Below, piece after piece: positions 1 to 8,198 of a stretch of 22,425 nt of DNA; within the stretch, counting starts at the first letter, position 1, and the number at the start of each line of letters is the position of its first letter. The notes under the pieces are model-generated. The model ran no database searches. It saw nothing but the letters and a program-made list of their open reading frames with translations, and was not told where the DNA came from. Source of the stretch: Roseovarius sp. UBA6217 (GTDB lineage Bacteria > Pseudomonadota > Alphaproteobacteria > Rhodobacterales > Rhodobacteraceae). The translations under genes and the position numbers were made by a program. The DNA lies in the NCBI GenBank assembly GCA_002421985.1, contig DISF01000005.1, positions 1 through 22,425 on the forward strand. Direction: 5' to 3'.

Positions 1-395
1 GCAGGCCGTGGGGGCAGAGCCCCCTTCCCCCTCTGATCCCGAAATCCGCAGATGCCCCCTTGCGCGCCCCGATCCGGCGCCCTACCTCTGGGGCGTGGCG
101 GGGTCTGCCCTTCCTGTGTTCGGTAGCATTCCGGTGGCCTTAAACATTTCCGAGGGGGCTGGCTCTGTTCAGGTCCTGGCCTGATTACCTGGCGCCCACC
201 TGTACATGCAGGTCCTCGGGAATCGAACCGCACGTTTGCGGTGGTCCCGCCACATGGGGTTCCCCAGCGGCCCCTCTCTTCTTCCGTCCTGACGTTCCGT
301 CGCATTCCGGCTGATCGGCGCAAGCCGGCTCCCCCGTGCTTGCGCTAGGCCCGCGCCTGCCACACCATGGCATGACCCAACGGAAGCAGAACCAC
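1..395. other. Intergenic region, no gene recognised
   Basis: I see no convincing coding region here. Two small structures are visible. One is a hairpin at 10-24 (GGGGGC, loop AGA, GCCCCC) followed by only two T residues, which could be a weak terminator for a plus-strand gene left of the window. The other is an inverted repeat at 198-213 (ACCTG, six bases, CAGGT) containing TGTACA. Short open frames on the minus strand have no ribosome binding site and no recognisable motif. Confidence 0.6.
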
Positions 396-1436
396 ATGAT
401 CCCCCAGAACGCCCCTCTCGCCCATCCCTTCGCCACCGCCCCCGCGCCGGGCGTGCTGATCGAAATCGCCCCCGGCCTGCTCTGGGCCCGCTTCGCCCTG
501 CCGTTCCGGCTCGATCATGTGAACGTCTATTTCCTGAAGGACGGCGACGGCTGGCTGATCGTCGACACCGGCATCGACAACCCTGAGACCCGCGAGGCCT
601 GGCGCGCCATGCTGTCGGGCGCGATGCAGGGCGAAAAGATCACCGGGCTGATCATCACCCACCACCACCCCGACCATATCGGCCTGGCCGGCTGGCTGTG
701 CGAGACCCTGCGCATCCCGCTGCTGACCAGCCGCACCACCTTCCTGTCGACCACGACCTATTTCAACTCGCCCGAGCTGCTCGCCGCCAGCGCCTATAGC
801 GACTTCTTCATCAGCCACGGGATGAGCGACGAGATCGCCGCGCTGGTCAGCGTGCAGGGGCATCAATACATGCGGATGCTGTCGAAACCGCCGCTGACCT
901 ATCGCCGGCTCGCCGCCGGCGACCGGCTGCAGGCGGGAACGCGCCGCTTCGACGTGCTCGCGGGCGACGGCCATTGCCCGGAACAATTGATGTTCTATGC
1001 GCCCGAGGACAATATCCTGCTGGCCGCCGATCAGGTGATCGAGAAGATCAGCCCGAACATCTCGGTCACCGCCTTCGAACCCGACGGCAACCCCTTGGGC
1101 GATTTCATCCGCTCGCTGCAGGCGCTGATCGAGGATATCCCCGAGGATGCGCTGGTTCTGTCCGGTCACCGGCTGCCCTTCCTCGGGCTGCATCAACGCT
1201 GCCGCGAGCTGATCGCGCATCACGGCTACCGCTGCGACCTGATCCGTGGTGAGGCCGCGGTGCGCCCGGTCTCGGCCGCCGAAATGGTGCCGGTGCTGTT
1301 TCACCAGACGCTCAGCCCGCATGAGATGAGCTTCGCCTTCAGCGAGGTGCTGGCGCATATGAACTATCTCGCCGCCGATGGCGAATTGGTCTGGCAGATC
1401 GACGCCGCCGGCCACCGCCGGCTGGCGACGCGCTGA
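396..1436 (+). CDS. MBL-fold metallo-hydrolase
   Basis: Probable zinc hydrolase of the metallo-beta-lactamase superfamily, 346 residues. The metal-binding signature THHHPDH lies at residues 88-94 (H89, H91, D93, H94). Further candidate ligands are H193 in GDGHCPEQ, D212 in LLAADQV and H258 in SGHRLPF, so the full ligand set appears present. There is no signal peptide, so it is probably cytoplasmic. I chose the ATG at 396 because GGAAG lies nine bases upstream; in-frame ATGs at 336 and 372 would add residues of poor quality. The region after about residue 260 resembles the C-terminal helical extension common in glyoxalase II-like and LACTB2-like enzymes. The substrate cannot be read from the sequence. 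The neighbouring GntR regulator and acyl-CoA carboxylase genes suggest a thioester or lactone hydrolase in acyl-CoA breakdown, which is inference only. Confidence 0.85.
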   Translation: MIPQNAPLAHPFATAPAPGVLIEIAPGLLWARFALPFRLDHVNVYFLKDGDGWLIVDTGIDNPETREAWRAMLSGAMQGEKITGLIITHHHPDHIGLAGWLCETLRIPLLTSRTTFLSTTTYFNSPELLAASAYSDFFISHGMSDEIAALVSVQGHQYMRMLSKPPLTYRRLAAGDRLQAGTRRFDVLAGDGHCPEQLMFYAPEDNILLAADQVIEKISPNISVTAFEPDGNPLGDFIRSLQALIEDIPEDALVLSGHRLPFLGLHQRCRELIAHHGYRCDLIRGEAAVRPVSAAEMVPVLFHQTLSPHEMSFAFSEVLAHMNYLAADGELVWQIDAAGHRRLATR

Positions 1437-1550
1437 GCGAACTGACGCCCGGATATGTGCAAAACCCCGTTTCGCAAGGCGGCTGGCCGAAAGGCCTGAA
1501 ACCCTCTAAAAGCGATAGCCGCGGGATCACCCAGAGGATGCGGAACCAAC

Positions 1551-2219
1551 ATGGACAAGACGCGGCGCGACAAGGATGGCGACAAGGGGGCGACGACGGT
1601 CAGCTCCTCGACCGTGATCGTGCGCGATATCGTGCGCGGCCTCTACGAGGGGCGCTATGTCGCCGGGCAGCGGCTGGTCGAACCCGACCTGATGCAGCAC
1701 TATTCGGTCAGCCGCAGCACCGTGCGCGAGGCGCTGAAACAGCTCACCTCGGACGGCATCGTCGTGTCGCACCCCTATCGCGGCGCCAGCATCCGGCGGA
1801 TGACCCGGCACGATGCCGAGAACAACTTTGCCATCATGGAGGTGGTGCTGGGCCTTGCCGCGCGGCAGGCGGCGCAGCATATCGACGCCCCCGGCGCCCG
1901 CGAAAAGCTGCAGGCGCATTTCGACGCCATCGCCGCCCATGAGGATCTGAGCGATCGGTTCGATTTCATCCGCCGCCGCGACCGCTATTTCCGCGCGCTG
2001 ATCGAGATCAGCGGCAACCCCGAGCTTGCCACCCTGCTGCCCCGGCTGCAGGTGCACCTGATCCGCAACCGCCTGGCGGTGCCGGTGAAGGAACGGGTCG
2101 AAGGCTATCGCAAGATGACGCAGGCGATCCTCAGCGGCGATGGCGCCAAGGCGGAAAAGACCGCCCGCGCCTATGTGCTGATGACCGCCTCGTATCTTCT
2201 GCCGCATTTCCCGGAATGA
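1551..2219 (+). CDS. GntR family transcriptional regulator, FCD subfamily
   Basis: Cytoplasmic DNA-binding repressor or activator of 222 residues. The N-terminal winged helix spans roughly residues 15-85 and contains the family pattern VSRSTVREALKQLTSDGIV, including the recognition helix. The rest is the all-helical FCD ligand domain, with its expected Asp/His-rich positions and the motif around ISGNPEL. FCD regulators usually bind small carboxylates or acyl-CoA derivatives and control adjacent catabolic genes. It lies 114 bases after the MBL hydrolase on the same strand and converges on the acyl-CoA carboxylase operon, so either could be its target. The ATG at 1551 has a short GGA-type ribosome binding site directly upstream. 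The effector is unknown. Confidence 0.88.
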   Translation: MDKTRRDKDGDKGATTVSSSTVIVRDIVRGLYEGRYVAGQRLVEPDLMQHYSVSRSTVREALKQLTSDGIVVSHPYRGASIRRMTRHDAENNFAIMEVVLGLAARQAAQHIDAPGAREKLQAHFDAIAAHEDLSDRFDFIRRRDRYFRALIEISGNPELATLLPRLQVHLIRNRLAVPVKERVEGYRKMTQAILSGDGAKAEKTARAYVLMTASYLLPHFPE

Positions 2220-2231
2220 TCCCGGGCGGCG

Positions 2232-2252
2232 GCCCCGGCGTCAGGCCGGGGC
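2232..2252. terminator. Convergent GC-rich hairpin, possible terminator
   Basis: A perfect 8-bp stem (GCCCCGGC / GCCGGGGC) with a 5-base loop lies between the converging GntR and carboxylase alpha genes and overlaps the alpha stop codon. There is no T-run on either strand, so it is at best a weak intrinsic terminator. Confidence 0.4.
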
Positions 2253-4196
2253 TGCGACGGGCGTGATCTCGATCACCACCGCATGGGCGGTGACCTGGCT
2301 GCCCGCCTCGATATGAACCGCCGAGACAGTGCCGGCGACGGCGGCGGTATGGGTGTGCTCCATCTTCATCGCCTCCAGCACCAGCACCTTCTGCCCGGCC
2401 TCGACCCGATCGCCGACCGCCACATCGACGGAGACCACCGATCCATTCATCGTCGCCCGCACCCGGCCGTCGCCCTGCGCACCTGCCCGCACCGTCGGGG
2501 CAAAGCTGAGATCGCGGAAATCGAAGCTGCGCCCGCCAAACCGCAACGCCGGGGTGGCCGCCTCGGACAGCAGCGCCACGTCTTCGCGGATGCCGTCGCA
2601 TTCGATCAGCGCCACCTGCGGGTCGCGGTGAAGGACGGTCAGGTCCAGCGGCTCCTGACCGGTCATGGTGACGTGACAGGCCCCCGCCTTCAAGGCCCGC
2701 ACCTGCGGGTCATAGAGGGTGCCATTGCGCTCCAGCCGCAGCGGCGTCGGGAACCCATGCGCGAACCCGGTCGCGGGACCGGCACGCAGCAGCGCCGCCA
2801 GAACCATCGCTGCGCGCCCCTCCGCAGGATCGGCTTCCGGCAAGAGATCATCGCGATTTTCCTCGATGAATCCAGTGGTTGCGGCGCCTTCCTGAAACAC
2901 CGGATGAGCCAGGCAGGCGCTCAGGAAATCCTGATTGCTGCGCAGACCCAACGCCACCGTCCCCTCCAGCCCGGCAAGCAGACGCCGCCGCGCGGCTTCC
3001 CGGTCCGGGCCATGGGCGATCAGCTTGGCGATCATCGAATCGTAGAACGGCGGCACCGGAGCGCCATCCCGCAGCGCGTGATCGACGCGGAGGCCCGGCG
3101 CCGGCGCCCAGCGCGCCATCGCCCCGCTTTGCGGCATGAACCCGGCCTGGGGATCCTCGGCGCAAAGCCGCACTTCGATGGCATGTCCGGAGAAAGTGAC
3201 ATCCTCCTGCCGCAGCGGCAGCACCTCGCTGGCGGCGACGCGCAATTGCAGCGCCACCAGATCAAGGCCAGTGATCGCCTCGGTCACCGGGTGTTCGACC
3301 TGCAACCGCGTGTTCATTTCCATGAAATAGAAGGCGCCGGAGGCATCGAGCAGATATTCGAACGTCCCCGCCCCCTCGTACCCAATGGCCCGCACGGCGG
3401 CGAGCGAGGCCGCCCCCATCCGCGCCCGCAGATCGGCATCGACGGCGGGTGACGGCGCCTCTTCGATCAGCTTCTGGTGACGGCGCTGCACCGAACAGTC
3501 GCGTTCGCCCAGATGGATGGCATTGCCGTGGCGATCCGCCATCACCTGGATTTCCACATGCCGGGGATTGAGGATCGCCTTTTCCAGCAGCACCACATCG
3601 CTGCCGAAGGCCGATTTCGCCTCGGACTTCGCCGCGCGCAGGGCCTCGGAGAACTCCTCCGCCGCCGTGACCAGGCGCATACCGCGCCCGCCGCCGCCGG
3701 CGGTGGCCTTGATCATCACCGGGAACCCGATGCGCCGCGCCTCGGCCAGCAGCGTTTCCGCCGCCTGGTCCGCGCCCTGATAGCCGGGCACGCAAGGCAC
3801 CCCCGCCGAGATCATCAGCGCCTTGGCCCCAGCCTTGTCGCCCATCACCCGGATCGCCGCGGCCGAGGGGCCGACAAAGACGATGCCCGCCGCCGCGCAA
3901 GCTTCGGGGAAGTCGGGGTTTTCCGCCAGAAACCCATAGCCCGGATGTATCGCGTCGGCGCCGGTGGCCCGCGCCGCCGCGATGATCCGGTCGATCCGCA
4001 GATAGGACTCCGCCGGCGCGGCGCCACCGATGCCGACGGCCTGATCAGCGGCGCGCACATGTTCGGCCCCGGCGTCGGCCTCGGAATAGACCGCGACGGT
4101 GGCATAGCCCATCGCATGGGCGGTGCGCATGACGCGCAGGGCAATCTCGCCCCGGTTGGCGATCAGCAGCTTGGTGAAAGGGGTGCTCTTGTCCAT
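2241..4196 (-). CDS. Acyl-CoA carboxylase alpha subunit (biotin carboxylase + biotin carrier)
   Basis: Biotin-dependent carboxylase subunit of 651 residues. It carboxylates biotin with ATP and bicarbonate and carries it to the partner beta subunit. The N-terminal biotin carboxylase domain begins LLIANRGEIALRV. It contains the ATP-grasp glycine loop KATAGGGGRGMR and the active-site motif EMNTRLQVEHPVTE. The C-terminal biotinyl domain has EAMKMEH, with the biotinylated lysine at about residue 611. The start at 4196 (MDKSTPF) is preferred over 4247 because it begins right before the conserved domain and has GGAG/GAGAG upstream. The gene lies 19 bases after the beta subunit gene, clearly one operon. 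The length and fused layout fit methylcrotonyl-, geranyl- or propionyl-CoA carboxylases. None of the usual leucine-degradation partners lies next to it, so I leave the substrate open. Confidence 0.93.
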   Translation of the reverse strand: MDKSTPFTKLLIANRGEIALRVMRTAHAMGYATVAVYSEADAGAEHVRAADQAVGIGGAAPAESYLRIDRIIAAARATGADAIHPGYGFLAENPDFPEACAAAGIVFVGPSAAAIRVMGDKAGAKALMISAGVPCVPGYQGADQAAETLLAEARRIGFPVMIKATAGGGGRGMRLVTAAEEFSEALRAAKSEAKSAFGSDVVLLEKAILNPRHVEIQVMADRHGNAIHLGERDCSVQRRHQKLIEEAPSPAVDADLRARMGAASLAAVRAIGYEGAGTFEYLLDASGAFYFMEMNTRLQVEHPVTEAITGLDLVALQLRVAASEVLPLRQEDVTFSGHAIEVRLCAEDPQAGFMPQSGAMARWAPAPGLRVDHALRDGAPVPPFYDSMIAKLIAHGPDREAARRRLLAGLEGTVALGLRSNQDFLSACLAHPVFQEGAATTGFIEENRDDLLPEADPAEGRAAMVLAALLRAGPATGFAHGFPTPLRLERNGTLYDPQVRALKAGACHVTMTGQEPLDLTVLHRDPQVALIECDGIREDVALLSEAATPALRFGGRSFDFRDLSFAPTVRAGAQGDGRVRATMNGSVVSVDVAVGDRVEAGQKVLVLEAMKMEHTHTAAVAGTVSAVHIEAGSQVTAHAVVIEITPVAAPA

Positions 4197-4215
4197 GGCT
4201 CTCAGGTCTCCGGTC

Positions 4216-5832
4216 TCAGGGGCGCGCGACGGCGAACTGGATGGCATTGGGCTGGCGCGCGGCCTCGTCCCGGGTGATGGCCATCAGCTCGATCAACAGC
4301 TCGCGGGTGTCGCGCGGGTCGATCACCCCGTCGTCCAGCAGCCGGGCCGAGGTATAGGTCGCCCCCATCTGGCTGTTGAAGGTCTCGACGATCTTGGCCT
4401 TCATCGCCTCCAGCCGCCTCTGGTCGATCTCCTCCCCCATCCGGGCGGCGCGGGCTTCCTGCACCACGGCCATGGTGCCGGCGGCCTGTTCGCCGCCCAT
4501 CACTGCGGTGCGCGCATTGGGCCAGGAAAAGCAGAACCGCGGATGGAACCCCCGGCCGCACATGCCGTAATTCCCCGCCCCGAAGGAGGCGCCACAATAG
4601 ATGGTGAATTGCGGCACGGTGGCATTGGTCACCGCCTGGATCATCTTCGATCCGTGCTTGATGATCCCCGCCTCCTCATAGCTGCGACCAACCATGAAGC
4701 CGGTGGTATTGTTGAGGTAGAGAAGCGGCGTGCCGGACTGACAGCAGCTCTGGATGAAATGGGTGGCCTTGGCGGCGCCGTTGGGGTCGATCGGGCCATT
4801 GTTGGTCAAGATGCCGATCGGCCAGCCGCCGATCCGCGCGGTGCCGCAGACCGTGGCGCTGCCATAGCGTTCGCCGAATTCGACGAAATCCGATCCGTCG
4901 ACGATCCGGGCGATCACCTCGCGCATGTCGACCGGGTGGCGATGATCCATCGGCATGATACCCAGCAGGTCTTCGGCCGCATAGGCCGGCGGCACCACGT
5001 CGCGCGGCTCCTCTGCCGGGCCGTGCCAGTCGATGTTCGACAGGATGGCGCGGGCGAGGCCGATGGCCTCGCGGTCATCCTCGGCCAGATAGTCACCCAG
5101 GCCAGAGATACCGGTGTGCATCTCTGCCCCGCCCAGGTCCTCCTCAGTGGCGATTTCCCCGGTGGCGGCCTTCAACAGCGGCGGGCCGGCCAGAAACGCC
5201 CGGGTACGGCCGCGCACCATGATGATGTAATCCGACAGCCCGGTCTGATAGGCGCCCCCAGCGGTGGAACTGCCGTGCGTCACCGTCAGCACCGGCAGGC
5301 CTGCGGCAGAGAAGCGCGCCAGATTGCGGAAGATGCTGCCGCCATGGATGAAATCCTCCACCCGATAGGCCATCAGATTGGCACCGGCGCTTTCGACAAG
5401 CTGGATGAAGGGCAGCTTGTTCTCCAGCGCGATCTCCTGCACGCGGAGCTGCTTTTCCAACCCCATCGGTTGCAGCGCCCCCGCCGCGATACCGCTGTCC
5501 GAGGCGCTGATCATGCAGCGGATGCCGGCGACATAACCGATGCCGGCGATCACCCCGCCGCCCGCCACGGATTTCGCCGGGTCCGGATGATCAAGCCCGA
5601 AGCCCGCCAGTTTCGACAGTTCGATGAACGGCCGCCCCGGATCGAGCAGCAGCGCCACCCGGTCGCGCGGCAGCAGTTGATGGCGCGTCTCGAACCGCTC
5701 CCGCGCGCGTTCCGAGGCGGCGCGGGTGCGCCCCTCGATCTGCTCCAACTCGGCCAGCAGCGCCAGCATGCCGGCGCGATTGGTCTGGAAACCTTCGGAA
5801 GTTGGGGAAATTGCGCTGTCTATCCGTGCCAT
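4216..5832 (-). CDS. Acyl-CoA carboxylase beta subunit (carboxyltransferase)
   Basis: Carboxyltransferase half of the enzyme, 538 residues, moving CO2 from carboxybiotin to an acyl-CoA. Two crotonase-like halves are visible. The N-terminal one includes LVESAGANL and HGSSTAGGAYQ. The C-terminal one includes GILTNNGPI, YLNNTTGFMVG and the glycine-rich stretch GASFGAGNYGMCGRGF. The motif NNTTGFMVG and the length are typical of the methylcrotonyl-CoA (MccB/LiuB) and geranyl-CoA (AtuC) branch rather than the acetyl-CoA AccD branch. The start at 5832 (MARIDSAIS) is preferred over an upstream ATG at 5871, whose extension is not conserved-looking. It lies between the AraC regulator gene (100-base gap) and the alpha subunit gene, all on the minus strand. 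Confidence 0.92.
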   Translation of the reverse strand: MARIDSAISPTSEGFQTNRAGMLALLAELEQIEGRTRAASERARERFETRHQLLPRDRVALLLDPGRPFIELSKLAGFGLDHPDPAKSVAGGGVIAGIGYVAGIRCMISASDSGIAAGALQPMGLEKQLRVQEIALENKLPFIQLVESAGANLMAYRVEDFIHGGSIFRNLARFSAAGLPVLTVTHGSSTAGGAYQTGLSDYIIMVRGRTRAFLAGPPLLKAATGEIATEEDLGGAEMHTGISGLGDYLAEDDREAIGLARAILSNIDWHGPAEEPRDVVPPAYAAEDLLGIMPMDHRHPVDMREVIARIVDGSDFVEFGERYGSATVCGTARIGGWPIGILTNNGPIDPNGAAKATHFIQSCCQSGTPLLYLNNTTGFMVGRSYEEAGIIKHGSKMIQAVTNATVPQFTIYCGASFGAGNYGMCGRGFHPRFCFSWPNARTAVMGGEQAAGTMAVVQEARAARMGEEIDQRRLEAMKAKIVETFNSQMGATYTSARLLDDGVIDPRDTRELLIELMAITRDEAARQPNAIQFAVARP

Positions 5833-5932
5833 ATTCTGTCCGCTTCGGGGTTCGGGGCGGCGCAGGCCCATCGGCCCACGCCCGTCCCCGGCACCCTAGC
5901 GGCGGCCCGGCGGGCGATCTTGTGCCGGGGCG

Positions 5933-6730
5933 CTATGACGCCCGGCGCAGCCCCGCGCCGATCACCTGCAGCTCGCGTGAGCCTTCGCGGATCGACCGGG
6001 GCTTGAGCCCGTAGGTGCGGCGGATCGAATGGCTGAAGTGACTGGAATCGGGATAGCCCAGATCCAGCGCCACCTCGGTCAGGGTGCTGTCCTCGACCGC
6101 GTGTTCCAGGAAGCGGCGGGCGCGTTTCCACATCCGCATGTTGCGGAAGGAGGCCCCAGTCTCCTCCTTGAACAGATGCAGGAAACGCGAGGTCGACAGC
6201 CCCGCCTGCAACGCGCAATCCTCAGCCGAAAGCTGCGCCTCGCCCAGATCGGTTTCGAACAGCGCCAGCGCCCGTTCGATCCGCGGGTCGATCCGGCGCG
6301 TCTCCAGCACCCGACCCAGCAGCAGTTGATCGAAGGCCGCGGTGTCGAACCCGCCCTGCGCGCAGAGGTCGGACAACGGCCCGGCGGCAGCGGCCCGAAT
6401 GCGCGCCATTGCCTGGCCAAGCGCGACGGGGCACTTGCAGAACTCCAGCAACTGCCGCTGATCGGCAAGCGTCAGCCGTTCGGGTTCGAACAGCAGGCTG
6501 AACACCTCGTCACAGTCGATTTCGACCTGATGGGTGCTATAGGCCGGCAAGACGCAGCACGGCAGGCTTTTCCAGGAGCCACCTGCCAGTCGCAGGCGAA
6601 TCTCCCCTTCCGCCGCGAAATAGAGGGTGATCCCACCGGGCCGGCGCGGTTTCATCCGCGCCCCCAGCAGGCCGAAATAGAACACCCGGTCACGATTGAC
6701 GAACATCAGCTTGCCGCTGGACTGCCGCAT
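5933..6730 (-). CDS. AraC family transcriptional regulator
   Basis: Transcription factor of 265 residues. The C-terminal part holds the two helix-turn-helix motifs of the family: LSAEDCALQAGLSTSRFLHL, then a second around LTEVALDLGYPDSSHFSHS followed by RRTYGLKPRSIR. The N-terminal half looks like a cupin-type sensor domain with the pattern GEIRLRLAGGSW. The ATG at 6730 is chosen because a strong GGGAGG ribosome binding site lies six bases upstream; an upstream start at 6811 would add a low-complexity arginine-rich tail. It is probably cotranscribed with the two carboxylase genes downstream and is the natural candidate for their control. It is also divergent from the MFS exporter gene, with 225 bases between the two starts. 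The effector is unknown. Confidence 0.88.
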   Translation of the reverse strand: MRQSSGKLMFVNRDRVFYFGLLGARMKPRRPGGITLYFAAEGEIRLRLAGGSWKSLPCCVLPAYSTHQVEIDCDEVFSLLFEPERLTLADQRQLLEFCKCPVALGQAMARIRAAAAGPLSDLCAQGGFDTAAFDQLLLGRVLETRRIDPRIERALALFETDLGEAQLSAEDCALQAGLSTSRFLHLFKEETGASFRNMRMWKRARRFLEHAVEDSTLTEVALDLGYPDSSHFSHSIRRTYGLKPRSIREGSRELQVIGAGLRRAS

Positions 6731-6955
6731 GCGGCCCCTCCCCCCTTGTTGCCTGCCCTCGCGGGCAGCTCTCCTCGCGGGCAGTGTTGCGACAGCGTGG
6801 GCAAAGGTCAATTTCCCGATGCGTCCGCTTGCGACAATTTGCGCTTGCCCCCGTCCGCCCGACCTGCGACACAGGGCGCACGGCGGCGGTGATCATCCCT
6901 GGTGCGATTCTGCGCCGTCTCTTTCCACATCTTGAAAAACTCCACAGGTTCCCCG

Positions 6956-8143
6956 ATGCGTGACCCCTTGTTCCGCATGGCGTTGATCCTGGGTCTTCTG
7001 TCCGCGGTTGGCCCCTTCGCCATCGACATGTATTTGCCCGCCCTGCCCCAGGTGGCCGAGGATCTCGGCACCACCGAGGCCGGCGCGGCCCTGACTTTGA
7101 CATCCTATTTCATCGTGTTTGGCTTCGCACAGATGATCTATGGCCCGATGGCCGACGCGCTTGGCCGCAAGCGGCCGATGATGATCGGCCTGGCGATCTT
7201 TCTCGCCGCCACCATCGCCTCGGCACTGGCGCCCGATCTGGGCTGGCTGATCGCTGCGCGCGGCGCCCAGGGGCTTGGTGCCGCCTCGCTGATGGCGGTG
7301 CCGCGCGCGGTGATCCGCGACAAGGCCTCCGGCCCCGAGGCGGCGCGGATGATGGCGGCGGTGATGATCGTGATCTCGGTCTCGCCGATGCTGGCGCCGA
7401 TGACCGGATCGCTGATCCTGCTCTGGGGCGGCTGGCGCGAGATCTTCGCGGTGCTGGCCGTGGCCTCGCTGATCAGCCTGTCGTTGGTGATCTTCGCCCT
7501 GCCCGAGACCCTGGCGACCGAGGATCGCCGCCCGGTGCGGCTGGCGGCGATGATCTCCGGCGCCGGCCGGCTGCTGGGCGATCGCCGGTTCATGGGGCTG
7601 ACCATGGTCGGCGGCTTCGGCATGGCAAGTTTCTTCGTCTTCCTTGCCGCCGCCAGCTTCGTCTATACCCGCGAATTCGGGCTCAGCCCCACCGGCTTCT
7701 CCGTCGCCTTCGCGGTCAATGCGGTGGGCTTCTTCTCGGCCTCGCAGCTCGCCGGCAAGCTTTGCCAGCGCTACGGGATGGACCGGGTGATCTGGCTGGC
7801 GATCAGCGGCTTTCTGGTCACCACGCTGGGGCTCAGCCTGGTGGCCTGGCTTGGTGGCGGCACCTTGGTGGTGGTGGCGGCGGGGCTGTTTCTGGCCAAT
7901 GCCTGCCTGGGTCTGGTGATCCCGACGGCGGCAGTGATGTCGCTCGACCCGCATCCCGACATCGCCGGGCTCGCCTCCTCGCTGGGCGGGACGCTGCAGA
8001 TGCTGACCGGCGGGCTGATGATCGCGGTGACCGGGCTGTTTCTGGAGAACACCGCGCTCAGCATGGTGCTGGCGATCGCGCTCTGCGCGGCGCTGGCCTG
8101 GCTCGCGGCGCTGCTGTCGCGGCCCGATCGTCAACTGGCTTGA
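6956..8143 (+). CDS. MFS transporter, Bcr/CflA drug-resistance type
   Basis: Inner-membrane major facilitator of 395 residues with about twelve hydrophobic segments. It begins with the hallmark N-terminus of the Bcr/CflA subfamily (LILGLLSAVGPFAIDMYLPA). The loop after TM2 carries the MFS motif A as GPMADALGRKRPM. The region around VPRAVIRDKASG also fits drug/proton antiporters of this group. Known members export bicyclomycin, chloramphenicol, sulfonamides or cysteine; the substrate here cannot be told. The start at 6956 (MRDPLFRM) matches the family start; an upstream GTG at 6902 would add a tail with no family fit. The gene ends in a shared hairpin terminator that faces the thiolase gene. 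Confidence 0.9.
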   Translation: MRDPLFRMALILGLLSAVGPFAIDMYLPALPQVAEDLGTTEAGAALTLTSYFIVFGFAQMIYGPMADALGRKRPMMIGLAIFLAATIASALAPDLGWLIAARGAQGLGAASLMAVPRAVIRDKASGPEAARMMAAVMIVISVSPMLAPMTGSLILLWGGWREIFAVLAVASLISLSLVIFALPETLATEDRRPVRLAAMISGAGRLLGDRRFMGLTMVGGFGMASFFVFLAAASFVYTREFGLSPTGFSVAFAVNAVGFFSASQLAGKLCQRYGMDRVIWLAISGFLVTTLGLSLVAWLGGGTLVVVAAGLFLANACLGLVIPTAAVMSLDPHPDIAGLASSLGGTLQMLTGGLMIAVTGLFLENTALSMVLAIALCAALAWLAALLSRPDRQLA

Positions 8144-8146
8144 ACG

Positions 8147-8172
8147 AAAAGGCCCCCGCTCAAGCGGGGGCC
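8147..8172 (-). terminator. Intrinsic terminator for the thiolase gene, shared convergent
   Basis: Perfect 9-10 bp stem GGCCCCCGC / GCGGGGGCC at 8151-8172. Read on the minus strand it is followed by TTTT at 8150-8147, which fits termination of the thiolase transcript. It also sits right after the MFS stop codon on the plus strand, where it has no T-run. Confidence 0.8.
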
Positions 8173-8198
8173 GATGACTGCGCCAGGGCGCCGAGGTC

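Noticed and set aside
213..245. Possible tRNA T-arm on the minus strand (GGTTCGATTCCC)
   Set aside because: The T-stem does not pair over five bases, and no acceptor, D or anticodon arm can be drawn around it.
345..1415. Minus-strand frame across the MBL hydrolase
   Set aside because: Antisense shadow; plus-strand protein has all metal ligands.
4123..6006. Long open frame on the plus strand across the carboxylase beta gene
   Set aside because: Shadow of the beta subunit gene; the product has low-complexity composition and no ribosome binding site.
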